This document shows, piece by piece, positions 11,774 through 23,353 of a stretch of 64,000 nt of DNA (within the stretch, counting starts at the first letter, position 1; each line of letters starts with the position of its first letter). The translations under genes and the position numbers were made by a program. Source of the DNA: Haematobia irritans (taxonomy: Eukaryota > Arthropoda > Insecta > Diptera > Muscidae); assembly GCF_050003625.1 (NCBI RefSeq), contig NC_134398.1:106486026-106550025 (forward strand). Reading direction: 5' to 3'. The notes below the pieces were generated by a model. That model was not told where the DNA came from. It saw only the letters and a program-made list of their open reading frames with translations, and did no database searches.

Positions 11774-12524
11774 TATAGTGCCCTTTCGTTAGTTTTTATG
11801 AAGATCCCTTTAATTAACTTTGAATATTTTGACTTACTCGTCCTACGTTCCGATTTGTTTTGACGAAACAAAAAATTGTGCCCGTAATGCGAAAATGATA
11901 AACAAAAATCATGCTCTTTTTTTTCAAATATATTTTATCTTGGTTCCGAATGAATTTTCTCTCCGAATACTCATTTTAATATTTTACTTAAGCATATACA
12001 ATTTTTGGCGAAGTCTTATATCACAACATATATATGTTTACTCATAATATGTAAATTTATACTTGTTTATATTTACACGTAGTATTTTTCCTATATTTAA
12101 TGCAATTTTCTTTGTGTTACTTTCATTATTTTGCTTCCAGCATACACTTTGTCTCTCTTTGTAAACACATATATGTTTATGGGCTATTTCTAAATTAATA
12201 TATGTTTGAATCCAAGCATATTATATTTACAAACATTTTATGTCCCAAACATAATATGTTCTAACATATTAACATATATGTTCCAAACATATTATGTTAG
12301 CTTATGAACATTATATGTTTGCACTCAAAAATATTGTGTTTAAAAATTTGAGTTCCAAACATATAATGTTTATACCCAAACATATGAAAAACAGTCTTTT
12401 TCGTCCGTGTATGAATGGAGTATTAGATAAAAAAAATTATTCGTAGGGGGACAACAATTGTTAATTAAAATGTTCGTCTACATCGGATAACATATTTTTG
12501 ATGACTCCAAGATAAATATTTTAA

Positions 12525-12765
12525 GAATTATTGTTGTTTTTGATTTCAGCTTAAACCCGTGCATTGACTATACTACAAGTGTAGCTTAACCAACATAGGA
12601 AAAGTATACTTGTCAAATTTATTTGGGCAAAGCAAGGTTGGATGGACAGGTGTTTCGGAATTACAACATTCCTCAGCAGCATCCTCTACTTGCAGCAAAA
12701 CTATCAACCAATTATCAGAATAAATTCGGGTAATTCACTCAACCCAAAGTGAACTACACTGAAAA
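12525..12765. repeat. Dispersed repeat R, copy 1
   Basis: This matches, in inverse orientation, the segment 32102-32395. Shared words include GGTTGGATGGACAG, TTTCGGAATTAC and CAACCAATTATCAGAATAAA. No coding frame persists in either copy. Confidence 0.65.
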
Positions 12766-13551
12766 AACAGTGAACCCTTTTCCATTGCAAAATGAACTAA
12801 ACTGTAGTAATATTGACCATGATTTAGCCCTTAAGATTTTTTTCAACTTGTCTAGTTTATAAATCTCTTAAATATTAGTTCATATTTGCATTGTATTTTA
12901 GTTCATTTTTACAACACCATAAGATTTATATACCCCTACCAAGTTAAAAAGTCAGTATTATTTTGGTTTACTTGCTTATTTTTTGGGAAACCCGATACTA
13001 AAAATTGGTTAACAGTCTCTTTAAAATGTCGACGACTAAACTATTTTTAAATCAATCATTCTACAGTACAGAGAAATTAAATAATTAAAGGAACAACAAA
13101 CCGTTTTACTATTATGAAATTTTTCATACATTAACATTAAACTTTCTTTAAGCAAAAGTACTTTATTATAAAAACTTATGATGAAAGTTCTTAATACAAT
13201 GTTTTTTGTGAATAAAAATTATGACCACGTGGAACAGAGAGTAGTTCATTTGAACCCGCTGTTTGGACATTTTGACTTATCCTTTTTTTATTCATCGTAG
13301 GTAATTTTTTCACATATCTTGTTGGAAAAAATGGAAACAATAATGAAAATTGTTAAAAATTAACACCATGTAATGAAATATAATTCTTCATTTTAGCTTG
13401 TAACTTACCATATTTGGGGGCATTTTATCAAATGGTGTAATAAAAAGTTGTCCAAATTTATTTACATTCAATTTACATTGAACAATAAAAATTTCAATTC
13501 ACCTTCAATTTCAACTAAATGTTACTAAATATTCTTAATAACTTTTTTCTA
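12766..13551. other. Unassigned DNA with a MITE-like left end
   Basis: CACTGAAAAAACAGTGAAC at the left is inversely related to sequence ending GTTTACTATTTTTTATG near 34890-34920, so an element terminus is likely. No second terminus or gene was found. Confidence 0.35.
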
Positions 13552-13925
13552 AACTACCGATAAAATATTAATAACTTTAATTTAAAAGGTTTAATAAACA
13601 AACGCCAATATATGTCTCAAAAATCCAAAATGTTCCATGCCTTTATATTCCCTTGTTGCATACCTGCTTAAAAGATGCAACAACCCACGCCAACGCCAAC
13701 TATACAACTGAAGCATTCCAAACAAAACCAAGCAAAGCCAAAACATTCCTACAACAACAAAAACACATGTAACTTTATTGAAAACAACACCTCATCCAGC
13801 CAAATAAACTATCCGCGAATAACAAACACACACACACACACAAACCACTAAATGAACAAAGATAAAAAACAACCCCATGCTCATGTATACACAACAAAAC
13901 TCAAGTAACATCATCTTTACATTAA

Positions 13926-14902
13926 CCCTTCTGTGCGTGATGAGGTCCCGCTGGACCTTTTTGATTTTTATTCATACATAACTTTATCTTTTATATGAAT
14001 TTCAGCTTGATGGTTTATGACTTCTTTTACTGAAGTGTTTTAAGTTGAAAACTTAAAATTTTTATGTGATTGAATCATTAAAACGGTTTTTATAGGTATT
14101 TGAAAAAGTTTAGTGCGATTCTGCGTGATGAGGTCCAATGGGACCTATTACTAATTACATTAGTGGTTTTAGCACAGTTTAAAAAGCAGTGTAAAGATAT
14201 TGCGATTTTCGTATTTGGAACAATTAATAACACTAACATCCTTTCAGAAAATACCGTTATTTGGAAGAATTTGTCATTTTTGAAGTTTCCATTGGTTTCG
14301 TTGCTTGGTAGTACATAATTTTATGTCTTCCGTTGATATATCCAATATAGTGAGAGTAAAAGTGCAAAAAAAGTTATTTGAACTTCATGGAAATCGTGGT
14401 CGAAATAAGTTTTTATATTTCTATACATTTTCCAGACCTATCGGCTCCTGGAATTTGGCAAGATGTGCCTCAATTTGGACCAAGTTTGAAACAACCACTG
14501 TGCACATAATACTGCGAGCAAAACGAACGCCACTAAAAAAAATCGTATTGTTTTTCCTTCAAAAATCCAATTTGTTAAGAACATTCAACTACAAAAACAA
14601 TATATTGTTGCTTGGTACGTATAAGGATACTTATAGGTACCACGCCTGCGTCAAACATCAGGGCCACTAGTATACTAATCAAAAATTTTAACATTATCTG
14701 TATCCTATTAAAAATTAAATAAAACTCTATATTTACAACCAAATGTTTATATATGCAATTTGTGCATTATAGAAGAGTCCACCTACAGTAAATGATCGAA
14801 AAATATCGTAGGGATAACCTCTCTACCATCCTTTTTTTATTGTAGGTCCCACGGGACCTCATCACGCTGGTATCGCTTCCAGTGTTATCACATACACAAG
14901 GG
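13926..14902. mobile_element. piggyBac-type element, non-autonomous
   Basis: The element is flanked by TTAA on both sides (13922-13925, 14903-14906) and begins CCCTTCTGTG and ends CACAAGGG. The D2 copy near 17015 shows the empty TTAA site. The subterminal GTGCGTGATGAGGTCCCG is repeated near 14122 and inverted near 14850. Length 977 bp, much shorter than an autonomous piggyBac of about 2.4 kb. Two open frames (14100-14318 and 14305-14670) are remnants. The second contains NFMSSVDISN, which resembles the region around the third catalytic Asp of piggyBac transposases. Confidence 0.85.
14305..14670 (+). pseudogene. piggyBac transposase remnant
   Basis: An open stretch of about 120 codons inside the TTAA-flanked element. 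The segment VVHNFMSSVDISNI resembles the conserved piggyBac block in which Asp in a VD(x)SN context is catalytic. The rest is not alignable by eye, and the first two catalytic Asp regions are absent. The annotated start is a non-AUG or internal codon, so this is not an intact gene. Moderate confidence: the TTAA target supports the family independently, but the protein match is one short motif. Confidence 0.45.
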
Positions 14903-15158
14903 TTAATCACATTCCACTATGCCGATAAAGATCTCTGTAATATGCATTAGTTCATCGCATCTGCTGACAATTTACTCTAAGAATAATATTCGTAAAGGCA
15001 CACCAGTTTATGGACGATGAAAAGTTTAACTTAAAATTTGCAAAATTTTCATGAAATGTTATCTACCATTTTTGACGAAAATGTCTATAAATTTAATTAC
15101 ATGTGAACTAAAAATATTTCATTGGGTAATTTTTTTACCAACAATTATTAACTATAGG

Positions 15159-16302
15159 CAGCGTTGCCAGAATTGTTTCACCAAAAACCGCTAGATTTGC
15201 CCAAAAAAATAGCTAAAAAAGCTAAAAATGCTAAAAAAAATAGCTAGAAAAAAAGCTAAATTTGTTTGTATCAAAAGTCACATTTTTGATTGAAATTTAA
15301 CATTTGGTAAAAAATGATTTGTCATTTTTTTAAATAAAATTTTAGTTTGGTTTTGAAATTGTGAAAAATTCGAAATACATTACTTTTATTTAAATTGTAG
15401 AAAATACCTATAGTTTACATTTCCCAGTAAAAACATTTTCCTTTTCTTCATGAGCTATCAAAGCGCTTTAAAAATGTGCTAACGCCAACTTAAATTTCCA
15501 AATTCAGTCTCGACTTCAAGTAGAAATTATTGTATATATACGTTTTTAAAATAAAGTGTTGAAAAACATCTATTTTTGAACGCTATTTTGGTTTGTGGCA
15601 AAAACTCCTCACATTTAAAGACTATTTCATTAATTCTTCCTTCTTTCATGAAAACATACCCATTTTTAAGTTGAATCACTTAATTATAAGGACAAAACGA
15701 CTTTATCGTCTTTTGGACAAGGAAAACAGTTTATATAAAAGAAATTCACAAATGCTATTATAACCAAAATTCGCGTTCGTATTTTAAGGAGACGACAATA
15801 TTTTTTCAGTGCACACAGCAATTCACATCTACTATTTTAATTTAGTAATATCGTAATAACTTTAGAATATTATAATAACATAAAAAGGATAAACGAGTCA
15901 AATGATAATATTCCCAATAATTTACTGACAGTTTATCTAACAAATTTGTATGGTAATAGTAGATTTAAAGTTTACGATAACTTTTATGTATATAATGAAA
16001 AAACTATACAACAAGGTGTATTTGCTACAAAAATGCCCGCATAATGGCTGGACTCATTATTAATTTTTCAACTGAGCTTTGAAATATGTGGAAACCCTTA
16101 TACTTGCAGCAAGGCTTAGATAAAAACGCCGATTTATCCATATTTCAATAGAAACATGTCGAAAATAAAAAAGCCAAAAATAGCTAAAAGGGTCATGAAA
16201 AAAAGCCAGAAAAAAAGCTAAAAGCTAAATGCATTTTTTTCCCGCTAAACGTCTTCAAAAAAAGCCAAATCTAGCGGGAAAAAAGCTAAATTGGCAACGC
16301 TG
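15159..16302. mobile_element. hAT-type element with 8-bp duplication ACTATAGG
   Basis: Ends CAGCGTTGCCAGAATTG and AAATTGGCAACGCTG are inverted repeats, and ACTATAGG occurs on both sides (15151-15158, 16303-16310). The D2 copy near 17260 retains the single uninterrupted ACTATAGG. Length 1144 bp. Subterminal AAAAAGCTAAAA and TAGCTAAAA words lie at both ends. A piece of family Y (ending TTTTTTCAGTGCA near 15815) is embedded. No transposase frame remains. Confidence 0.85.
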
Positions 16303-16674
16303 ACTATAGGAATTGTCAGTAAGGAATTGCTATCCACTTTCAAGTTCATTTTTCGTAAAAAATATTTTCTCATACAAAAAAATCTTATAGTAAATTGCAC
16401 TTATTATTTAGAAAATACTTTACGACATTTTACAAGTAGTTTTATAGCATGACAAACGAATTTTTAACTACCAGTTAAGAAATTTTTTAAGGAAATTTCC
16501 ATCGTATTTTGTAGGCCATGAACTAAACGATTGCTACTTAGAATTTGTAAAATTTCCTTTCGAGTAGTTAATTTTCGTTGAAGATACGAAAAATTAACTA
16601 AAATTCTGGAAAATTCTTGTAATAAATTATTGTAAAAATCTTCTTAAATTTACGAGACTTTTTTTTCTGTGTAC

Positions 16675-17607
16675 CGATAAAATATTAATAACTTTCATTT
16701 AAAAGGTTTAATAAACAAACACCAATATATGTCTCAAAAATCCAAAATATTCCATGCCTTTATATTCCCTTGTTGTATACCTACTTAAAAGATGCAACAG
16801 CCCACGCCAACGCCAAATATACAACTGAAGCATGCCAGACAAAACCAAACAAAGCCAAAACATTCCTACAACAACAAAAACACATGTGCCTTTATTGGAA
16901 ACAACGCCTCATCCAGCAACAACAACACACACACAAACCACTAAATGAACAAAAATGAAAACAACCCCACGCTCATGTATACACAACAAAACTCAAGTAA
17001 CATCATCTTTACATTAATCACATTTCACTATGCCGATAAAGATCTCTGTACTATGCATTAGTTCATCGCATCTGCTGACAATTTACTCTAAGAATAATAT
17101 TCGTAAAGGCACACCAGTTTATGAACGATGAAACGTTTAACTTAAAATTTGCAAATTTTTCATGAAATGTTATCTACCATTTTTGCCGAAAATGTCTATA
17201 AATTTAATTACATGTGAACTAAAAATATTTCATTGTGTAATTTTCTACCAACAATTATTAACTATAGGAATTGTCAGTAAGAAATTGCTATCCACTTTCA
17301 AGTTCATTTTTCGTAAAACAATATTTTCTCATACAAAAAAAAATTTATAGTAAATTGCACTTATTATTTAGAAAGTACTTCGTATTTCACAAGTAGTTTT
17401 ATACCATGACAAACGAATTTTTAACTAGCAGTTAAGAAATTTTTTAAGGAAATTTCCATCGTATTTTGTAGGCCATGCACTAAACGATTGCTACTTAGAA
17501 TTTGTAAAATTTCCTTTCGAGTAGTTAATTTTGCGTTGAAGATACGAAAAATGAACTAAAATTCTTGTAATAAATTATTGTAAAAATCTTCTTAAATTTA
17601 CGAGACA
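16675..17607 (+). repeat. Tandem unit D, second copy (empty sites)
   Basis: Uninterrupted copy of D1 following head-to-tail at the junction CTTTTTTTTCTGTGTACCG. It supplies the pre-insertion sequences for the two elements in D1. Short open frames (16770-16958, 17162-17350) match only parts of D1 and are not genes. Confidence 0.85.
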
Positions 17608-17635
17608 CTTTTCGCAAGCATTTTTCTTTTCCTTT

Positions 17636-17815
17636 GCCAAAGTCAAATCATCGATTTGAGTACAGTTGGCTGGGTTTGTTTTGAACGTGTTTCCTCTATC
17701 TTCATTTGGTTTGTTTTGTTATTGTTTATTTATTCTTCAATCATTATTGTTGTTTTTGATTGCAGCTTAAAACCATGCATTGACTAAACTACAATTTCAG
17801 AATTTTCTCAAATTA
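17636..17815. repeat. Dispersed repeat, inverse copy at about 30790-30940
   Basis: CCTTTGCCAAAGTCAAATCA and following words such as ATCGATTTGAGT recur inverted near 30885-30935. It continues into the TTGATTGCAGCTTAAA stretch that also borders repeat R. No coding potential. Confidence 0.6.
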
Positions 17816-18011
17816 AATATAAGGATTTGGGTATAGATTCCGAGCCAAAGACGCTGTTTCTTTAAAATAAAGACATTTTTAGCTATTCACGTACAAACAA
17901 ATACCAGATTAGAAATCCAAATTCTAGCTAATACTTCAAAGAAATAAATGTTTTCTTAATTCAAAAAAATTGAAACCAAAGATGCTAAATCCTCAAAATA
18001 AGACTTAGCCT

Positions 18012-19035
18012 CAGTGATGCCATGTGTAGGGAAAAATCTTTTTTTTAAGGTTTTTTTCCTAAAATTACAACTGTAGGGAAAAAAGGACAGATTTTTAATT
18101 TTTCATACAAATGTAGGGAATCTCTCTAATTTTCAGATTTTACCATATTTTGCTAGAAGAAAAGTACTTTTGCTTAATATTTCAATTATTATAAGATCCA
18201 AAATATATGGTAGTCAAGGCATCAACTAATTGAATACGTAATTCACCGTCAACGATGTTATTGTAATGATATTATTTAGAAAAGGTCAGCGGTATCGTTA
18301 AGATTTTTTGCATTGGTATTTAATAACATGAATTAGATTTACTTTTGCAGGAATGAACGCTTCTATTTAGGTACATAAACAGGTGATGGCTTCCCCAACT
18401 TGGTGCTTCCCAATATTTTATAATACAAAGATCACTTCCGCAGTGCATTTGCGGTTCGCTTATCTAATGTAGAATATTTATTCCGGAATATCTTTAAATA
18501 ATTGTTTTACGCTGTTTGCCTATGGACAAATTACATTCATAAGAGGTTTTAATTTTTTTTAAATGTCATCTACAAAAACCATTGCAGCAAAATTTAGAAA
18601 ACAACCTTTTTGTGCCAATTGGCTCACTGCTGAATTAAAGGATTGGCTAGCAAATGACGATTTTAAATGCCATTGCATTGCTTGTGGAAAATTCGTAAAT
18701 TGTGGAAAATCTGACCTGAAGAAACACGCGGCCTTTAAAGTTCACAAGAAAAATGTTGGTAGTGTTAAAAATGAGCAATGATATTGCAAAGTTTGAAATC
18801 CGATTAAGAATGTCGGTATTAATATTATTGCACATTTGGTCCCTTTAGTCCCTGGATATAGTCCCTAACTATTAATTTTAAAGAAATATTTGTTATTTTC
18901 TAGCCATATTTGTTTGAACTTAGTCAATTTTTTACCGTAGCGAAAAATGTAAAGAAAAAAATTTTGGTCGTAGGGAAAAAAGGGAATTTTTAGGAGCCGC
19001 GTAGAGAATTTTCAAAAAACTTCCTGGCATCACTG
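18012..19035. mobile_element. hAT-type element with a zinc-finger remnant
   Basis: Termini CAGTGATGCCATGTGTAGG and CCTGGCATCACTG are inverted repeats with hAT-like sequence. The 8 bp outside each end are CTTAGCCT and CTTGACGT, which agree at 5 of 8 positions and could be a decayed duplication. Near-terminal TGTAGGGAAAAA words are repeated on both sides. Length 1024 bp with a single small coding segment, so it is non-autonomous. Confidence 0.7.
18563..18781 (+). pseudogene. BED-type zinc-finger fragment of a hAT transposase
   Basis: A 72-codon frame starting MSSTKTIAAKFRKQPF. Residues WLTAELKDWLANDD precede FKCHCIACGKF, then LKKHAAFKVHKKN, giving the C-x2-C, then H-x4/5-H order of BED/C2H2 fingers found at the N terminus of hAT transposases. 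The family role is DNA binding at the element ends. The catalytic RNase-H-like domain and C-terminal dimerisation region (several hundred residues) are missing, so this is a remnant. Its place in the middle of an element with hAT-like termini supports the call. Whether the small protein is expressed cannot be told from sequence. Confidence 0.65.
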
Positions 19036-19061
19036 CTTGACGTTTTTATATTAAATCTACC

Positions 19062-19185
19062 CAGCAACAAAATTTGGAAGTACTTCTAAAGGCACAAGCT
19101 TAAAAGCATCTCCAAAAATGTGCTCACAACGATGTTCTTTATTTAAACTAATTTTTTATTTTTTTATAACTCTCTTATTTCATAT
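19062..19185. mobile_element. Truncated CCCAGCAAAA element (family Z, Z3)
   Basis: Starts CCCAGCAACAAAATTTGGAAG, matching inversely the right end of Z2 (CTTCCAAATTTTTTTGCTGGG). The other terminus is absent. Confidence 0.6.
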
Positions 19186-19650
19186 TTGTATACCCTTTAC
19201 CATAGGATGGGGAGTATATTAACTTTGTCATTCCATTTCTAACACATCGAAATATGTATTGCTCTAGACCTCTTAAGTTATATATTTTCTGGGTCGTAGT
19301 GAAATTCTGAGTTGATCTAGCCACGTCCGTTTGTCTGTTGAAATCACGCTAACTTCCGAACGAAAAAAGCTATCGACATGAAACTTGGCACAAGTGGTTG
19401 TTATTAATGTAGGTCAGATGGTATTGCAAATGGGCCATATCGGACCACTCTTACGTATAGCTCCCATATAAACCGATTCCCAGATTTAGCTTGCGGAGCT
19501 TCTTAAAGAAGCAAATTTCATCCGATCCGGTTGAAATTTGGTACGTGGTGTTAGAATATGGTCTCTAACAACCCTGCTAGAATTGGCCCATATTCATATA
19601 TAGCCTCCATATAAACCGATCCCCAGATTTCTTTTCGGAGCCTGTTGAAG
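19186..19650 (+). repeat. Dispersed GTAACACATCGAAATAT-type repeat
   Basis: TACCCTTTACCATAGGATGG, then CATTTCTAACACATCGAAAT, then GAACGAAAAAAGCTATCGAC and repeated CCATATAAACCGAT words. Related sequence occurs at 40905-41600, 43040-43480, 48655-48935, inverted at 55080-55365, and in the longer element at 50838-52521. No protein is encoded. Confidence 0.65.
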
Positions 19651-19654
19651 GAGC

Positions 19655-20480
19655 AAATAATTCTTTCCTCCCAAACGAAATTTTAGACAAACAAAGTTCG
19701 TTTCTCATTTGCTTTTCGCTGTAAGGAAGTGTATTTGGAAGAAAAGTATATACTTTTTGTGATAAACGTTTATTCTTTTCCAGGATGTAAAAACAATTTC
19801 ATAAAGACTAACTCAAAAAAAAATAAAAAATAAAAAAAACACATTGTTTTCTTGCTAATTGCATTTTCCCTCACATCTTTCTCACATCCACGAGGTTGTT
19901 TAGTTCTTAACACCTTTTCCTGTACTACCAACAATGTAGAAGAAATAATACGATTTTATAAATTTTTAAATCTTTTTTCCTTTTTACCTTTTTTACCGCA
20001 TAGCTTGCGGCGCCCACGAACCGAATAAACAAAGTTTATTTAACAGAAACAAACATCTAGTTTGGCACCGTGGAGCAGTGGTTGCTACGTCTGACTTGCA
20101 TGCCAAGGGTCGTGGGTTCGATCCCTGCTTCGACCAAAGTTTTTATTTGTTTTAACATAAAAAGCTACTATACCACATTACCAGCCTATACCACATTTGC
20201 TGCACTTACCCTATTTCAGATATGTTCGGAAGTTTCCGAAAAAATGTTCAACATTACATTGTAGTATGTTAAATTTTGAACTGTAAAATGTGTCTTATTA
20301 AAGACCTAAAGTCAGAAAAGTGTTTGATATAAACGAAATGGACTGTGTTGTTGTTTCAAATATAACTTTTTTTATTGAAAAAATAAAAATTTTGTAACAA
20401 ACGAATTTTTTTGGTGATAAAAGTTTAAAATTTTCGAAGCAATTCAAAAAACTCTAACAAAAGAAAAACGTTTTCGGTAC
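19655..20480. mobile_element. X-related element, copy X3 (truncated, T1 deleted)
   Basis: Shares with X4, in inverse orientation, the AACGAAATTTTAGACAAACA start, the GGCGCCCACGAACC spacer, the T2 module and the long TTTTGTAACAAACGAA stretch. The T1 module and its flank are missing, as the text jumps from TTACCTTTTTT to ACCGCATAGCTTGCGG. A piece of the MITE found at 39761-40037 (ACCACATTTGCTGCACTTACCC) is inserted near 20160-20213. Confidence 0.65.
20064..20138 (+). promoter_or_regulatory. tRNA-like module T2 of X3
   Basis: GGCACCGTGGAGCAGTGGTT then GTGGGTTCGATCCCTGC, whose T-arm pairs, followed by TTTTT at 20140. Overall length about 73 bp, like a tRNA gene, but the acceptor ends do not pair. 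Confidence 0.7.
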
Positions 20481-21419
20481 ACGATTTTCAAACATGTTCT
20501 CTATTAGTATTTTTCAACATGCTCTCTATTAGTATGTGTGAGAAAATAAAGAACACAGCTTCAAATCTCACCAGAGGCAAATGTTTTATCACTTATTTTT
20601 TTCAAAGAATTACTTTTCTTGTTTGCACATCGTTTTTATTTTGTTATTTTCTACATCTATTTTTGTATAAATATATTATCCCATTAAATTCAACAACAAC
20701 AAATCCCGCAATTCGCAAAAGAACTTCCATGGAAGTGAAAAAATCAACTGGGACATGTTCAAATCATTGCGGGGGAATATCTCTGCGACATCTAATTGTC
20801 GTATGTGATAAGACTGGTCCAAAAGAACTTCATCGGAAGTGACAAAATTGATGGAGTATCCCGGGATACTCATAAACTTGCAAATTTGTTTTCTGCGCCT
20901 TTGCAGGTCCAACATTTTCGGTCTTATGTTTCGTTTTACACATGGCAACGAACATATATTAGGCGATTTTCCCCCCTAACAGTTGAACTTAGTTTGCATT
21001 GTTGTATACCGAAGATATCTGTCGAAAAACTCTGTATTCCTGTATTACCAAAAGGTTTAAGATGCTGATATGATATTGCTGTCGAATTCGTTTCTTCTTA
21101 CACACTTAAAATGGCAATTAATACGATGTTGCTGACACTCGAATAGAGAATTACCTTAATTCTTGAATGAATTTTCTGCAAAATATCTTGTCCAGCGCTT
21201 GCGAATTATTAACATAATCAAATTAAGTCGAATCCAGTGAATTAATGTTAAATCGTGTGCAATCAAATTATACTGTCACAATCAATTATACTGTTACGAT
21301 TTGACCTGATAGACACATCGATTAAGTAGAGGTGTCAACTGATTTGTTCTTATCTTCAACATAAAACTAGAAGGAATTAAATTTACATAAATACCTTAAA
21401 CATTTCAGTTCCAATGATG
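20481..21419. other. Unassigned, possibly degraded retrotransposon upstream region
   Basis: A 2-copy repeat of CAACATG(C/T)TCTCTATTAGTAT lies at 20490-20538. Overlapping open frames of 90-107 codons (20519-21068) show no domain I recognise. Being upstream of the reverse-transcriptase remnant it may be decayed non-LTR sequence. Confidence 0.3.
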
Positions 21420-21435
21420 CTCTTGAACCATTTAG

Positions 21436-21658
21436 AACCTTTACATCAATGATTTGAAAAATATTAGTTTCAACGGAAAATAAATAATGCTTGCAGGTGA
21501 TATATGCATATTTTACAAATACAAACATGAACTAGTTTTGAAAGTAGAAGCAGAAAATGATGCAGCGGTTTTGGCAGAATACGCCCGTTTAAAAAGCTCG
21601 TTCATTCGATTCAGACCCAATTCTAAAGATGCCCATGAAATGATGAAATTTCAATTCT
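21436..21658 (+). pseudogene. Non-LTR retrotransposon reverse transcriptase, palm part
   Basis: In one frame the sequence reads LYINDLKNISFNGK, a stop, then IMLAGDICIFYKYKHE. This is the reverse-transcriptase region with LYINDL before the catalytic box. The expected (Y/F)ADD box is altered to LAGD, so the first catalytic Asp is lost. The frame continues to position 21658, where element X7 is inserted. The same protein resumes at 22639 and 23354. The clade is probably Jockey/CR1-like by appearance, but this is not settled. Confidence 0.7.
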
Positions 21659-21659
21659 A

Positions 21660-22636
21660 CACGGATGAAAAAGACTGTTTTTCATATGTTTGGCTATAAA
21701 CATTATATGTTTGGAACACAAATTTTTAAACACAATATTTTTGAGTGCAAGTATATAATGTTCATAAACTAGCATAACATGTTTGGGACATATATGTTAA
21801 TATGTTAGAACATATTATGTTTGGGACATAAAATGTTTTTAAATATAATATGCTTGGATGCAAACATATATTAATTTAGAAATAGCCTATAAACATATAT
21901 GTGTTTAGTAGCTTGGAGCGCTATTTAACAGGGAGCGATATTGAATTAAGTTGGTGGTTGTTGCTTGTTATTACAAAATTAACATTTTATTTTTCCTTGG
22001 GCAATTGATCAGCTACTTCTTTGATCCTTACAAACTGTGTGGTCCGCTGTTCGAATCCCCGTCCGGCAAAAGGTAAAATTAAAATAAAAAAAATCATACA
22101 ATTGAATAATTTCTTCTACAATGTTTGTATTACAGAAAAAGGTGCTAAGAACTAAAAAATCTCGTGGAAGTGAGAAAGATGTGGGGGAATATACAATTTG
22201 GCAGAAACAAAATTTTGAGCATTCAGGTCGAAAACCTATGTTGTTAGCACCTATATTACCTGTTTATTTTCATAATTCATTATGATTGTAAATATATAAA
22301 TAAATAAATAAAATTTTGAGCACAATATTGTTTGGGAGAATTTTTTTTAAGCATATAATATTTTTGGGTGCAAAATGCTTCCAAACATATTATATGTTCA
22401 CATAATAACATATTGTTTTTTGGAAGACAACATTATTGAATTTGGATGCAAAAATACAAAATGTGTGGAACTTAGACTACCCAAACATATATTGTTTAGA
22501 CTAATATGCTTTCAAACATATTATATATTGGAAGAGATCAAACATATAAATGTTAGGGCAATACCCAAAAATGTATATGCTTGAAGCAAAATATGTTTGG
22601 GAGTATATGTTACAGAAGCGATTTTTTGTGAGCGTG
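21660..22636. mobile_element. X-family element, copy X7, inserted in the LINE remnant
   Basis: The left end CACGGATGAAAAAGACTG and right end TTTTTTGTGAGCGTG are flanked by TA (21658-21659, 22637-22638). The interior is mostly AACATATAATATGTTTGG-type palindromes plus the 3' half of a T1 module (22026-22069). It splits the reverse-transcriptase frame. A further 88-bp retroposed piece sits inside at 22222-22309. Confidence 0.8.
22222..22309 (+). mobile_element. Short 5'-truncated LINE tail with 13-bp target duplication
   Basis: AAAATTTTGAGCA occurs at 22209-22221 and 22310-22322. The 88 bp between end in TATAAATAAATAAATA, an AAAT-type tail. The outer X sequence becomes continuous when the insert and one repeat are removed, matching X6 near 62870. 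This shows target-primed reverse transcription after X7 had inserted. Confidence 0.85.
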
Positions 22637-22638
22637 TA

Positions 22639-22930
22639 GTGAACGGAGTAAGAAGAGTCTACAATAGTGCCATATTTGGGAATGCATTTATCGAATAATC
22701 GGTTATGAAACGAACACATGAGCGCCTTAAATCAAATGATAGTGGCGTGCTGTATAATTTCCGCTATATTTTGAACGCAGAGACGAAGTTGATGATTTCT
22801 AATTCTTTAATTCATTCTCATTTGGCATATTTGCCTTAATTTATGGTTGTCGTACAACAAGATCTTTAAGAGAATTACAATCAGCTCATATTAAAACCCT
22901 CAAACTTGTGTTTAACTTGCCGATTCGCTA
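22639..22930 (+). pseudogene. Non-LTR reverse transcriptase, thumb part
   Basis: With a few stops the frame reads KSNDSGVLYNFRYILN, then ETKLMISNSLIHSHLAYL and ELQSAHIKTLKLVFNLP. This is the region after the catalytic core in non-LTR elements. It is cut at 22930 by element Z1 and continues at 23354. Confidence 0.65.
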
Positions 22931-23353
22931 CCCAGCAAAAAAAGCATCGCAAAAAAGTAGTAAAAATGTTCTTTTGGATCCGGAAGTGAAGCAAATTGAC
23001 GCAGAAGCGACGAATTTAGCATGGGCTTGTCATAGGATGGATGTCCACCATTTCAACAGTTTTGATTTGAATTAAGAAATTTTGTTATATTTTGACAAAT
23101 AAATAATTGTTATTTTATGACTTTTAAAGCATTATAACGCTTGTCTGTAACGTTTATCATCAACTATTTTCAAAAATTCGCAATTTTTTGCAAAGAATTT
23201 AAAATTTTTTTTCGGCTAAATTTAAAAAATTTGTATCATTTTATTAATTCTTAATCTATTTTTAACCTATTTTAAACAAAAAAATAAATTTCCCATAAAA
23301 AATATGAAAAAAGCATTGACTCAAATGAAGAACTTCCAAATGTTTTTGCTGGG
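22931..23353. mobile_element. CCCAGCAAAA element, copy Z1
   Basis: Begins CCCAGCAAAAAAAGC and ends TTTTTGCTGGG, flanked by TA on both sides (22929-22930, 23354-23355). Its interior is collinear with Z2 (CCGGAAGTG, GACGCAGAAGCGA, ATGGGCTTGTCATAGGA). Length 423 bp, non-coding. Confidence 0.8.

Larger units (their letters stand above)
9530..12409. mobile_element. X-family element, copy X2 (about 2.9 kb)
   Basis: The left end CACCCTCAAAAAAATCGCTTC and right end TTTTTCGTCCGTG are flanked by TA on both sides (9528-9529, 12410-12411). Both ends are rich in palindromic AACATATAATATGTTTGG words. The centre carries the T1 module on the minus strand and T2 on the plus strand, so this copy is inverted relative to X5 and X6. 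A different element (CACTGAAAAA ends) sits at 11161-11773. No transposase frame is present. Confidence 0.75.
13552..16672 (+). repeat. Tandem unit D, first copy, carrying two insertions
   Basis: Sequence beginning ACCGATAAAATATTAATAAC is repeated directly at 16675. Once the piggyBac-like (13926-14902) and hAT-like (15159-16302) insertions are set aside, D1 and D2 are collinear over about 0.94 kb and differ by scattered substitutions. The unit contains a CAAC/CACA-rich stretch (13680-13870) and no gene. Confidence 0.85.

Noticed and set aside
20519..21068. Overlapping 90-107 codon frames as a gene
   Set aside because: Frames on both strands overlap, none has a domain or splice context, and the area precedes a decayed LINE.
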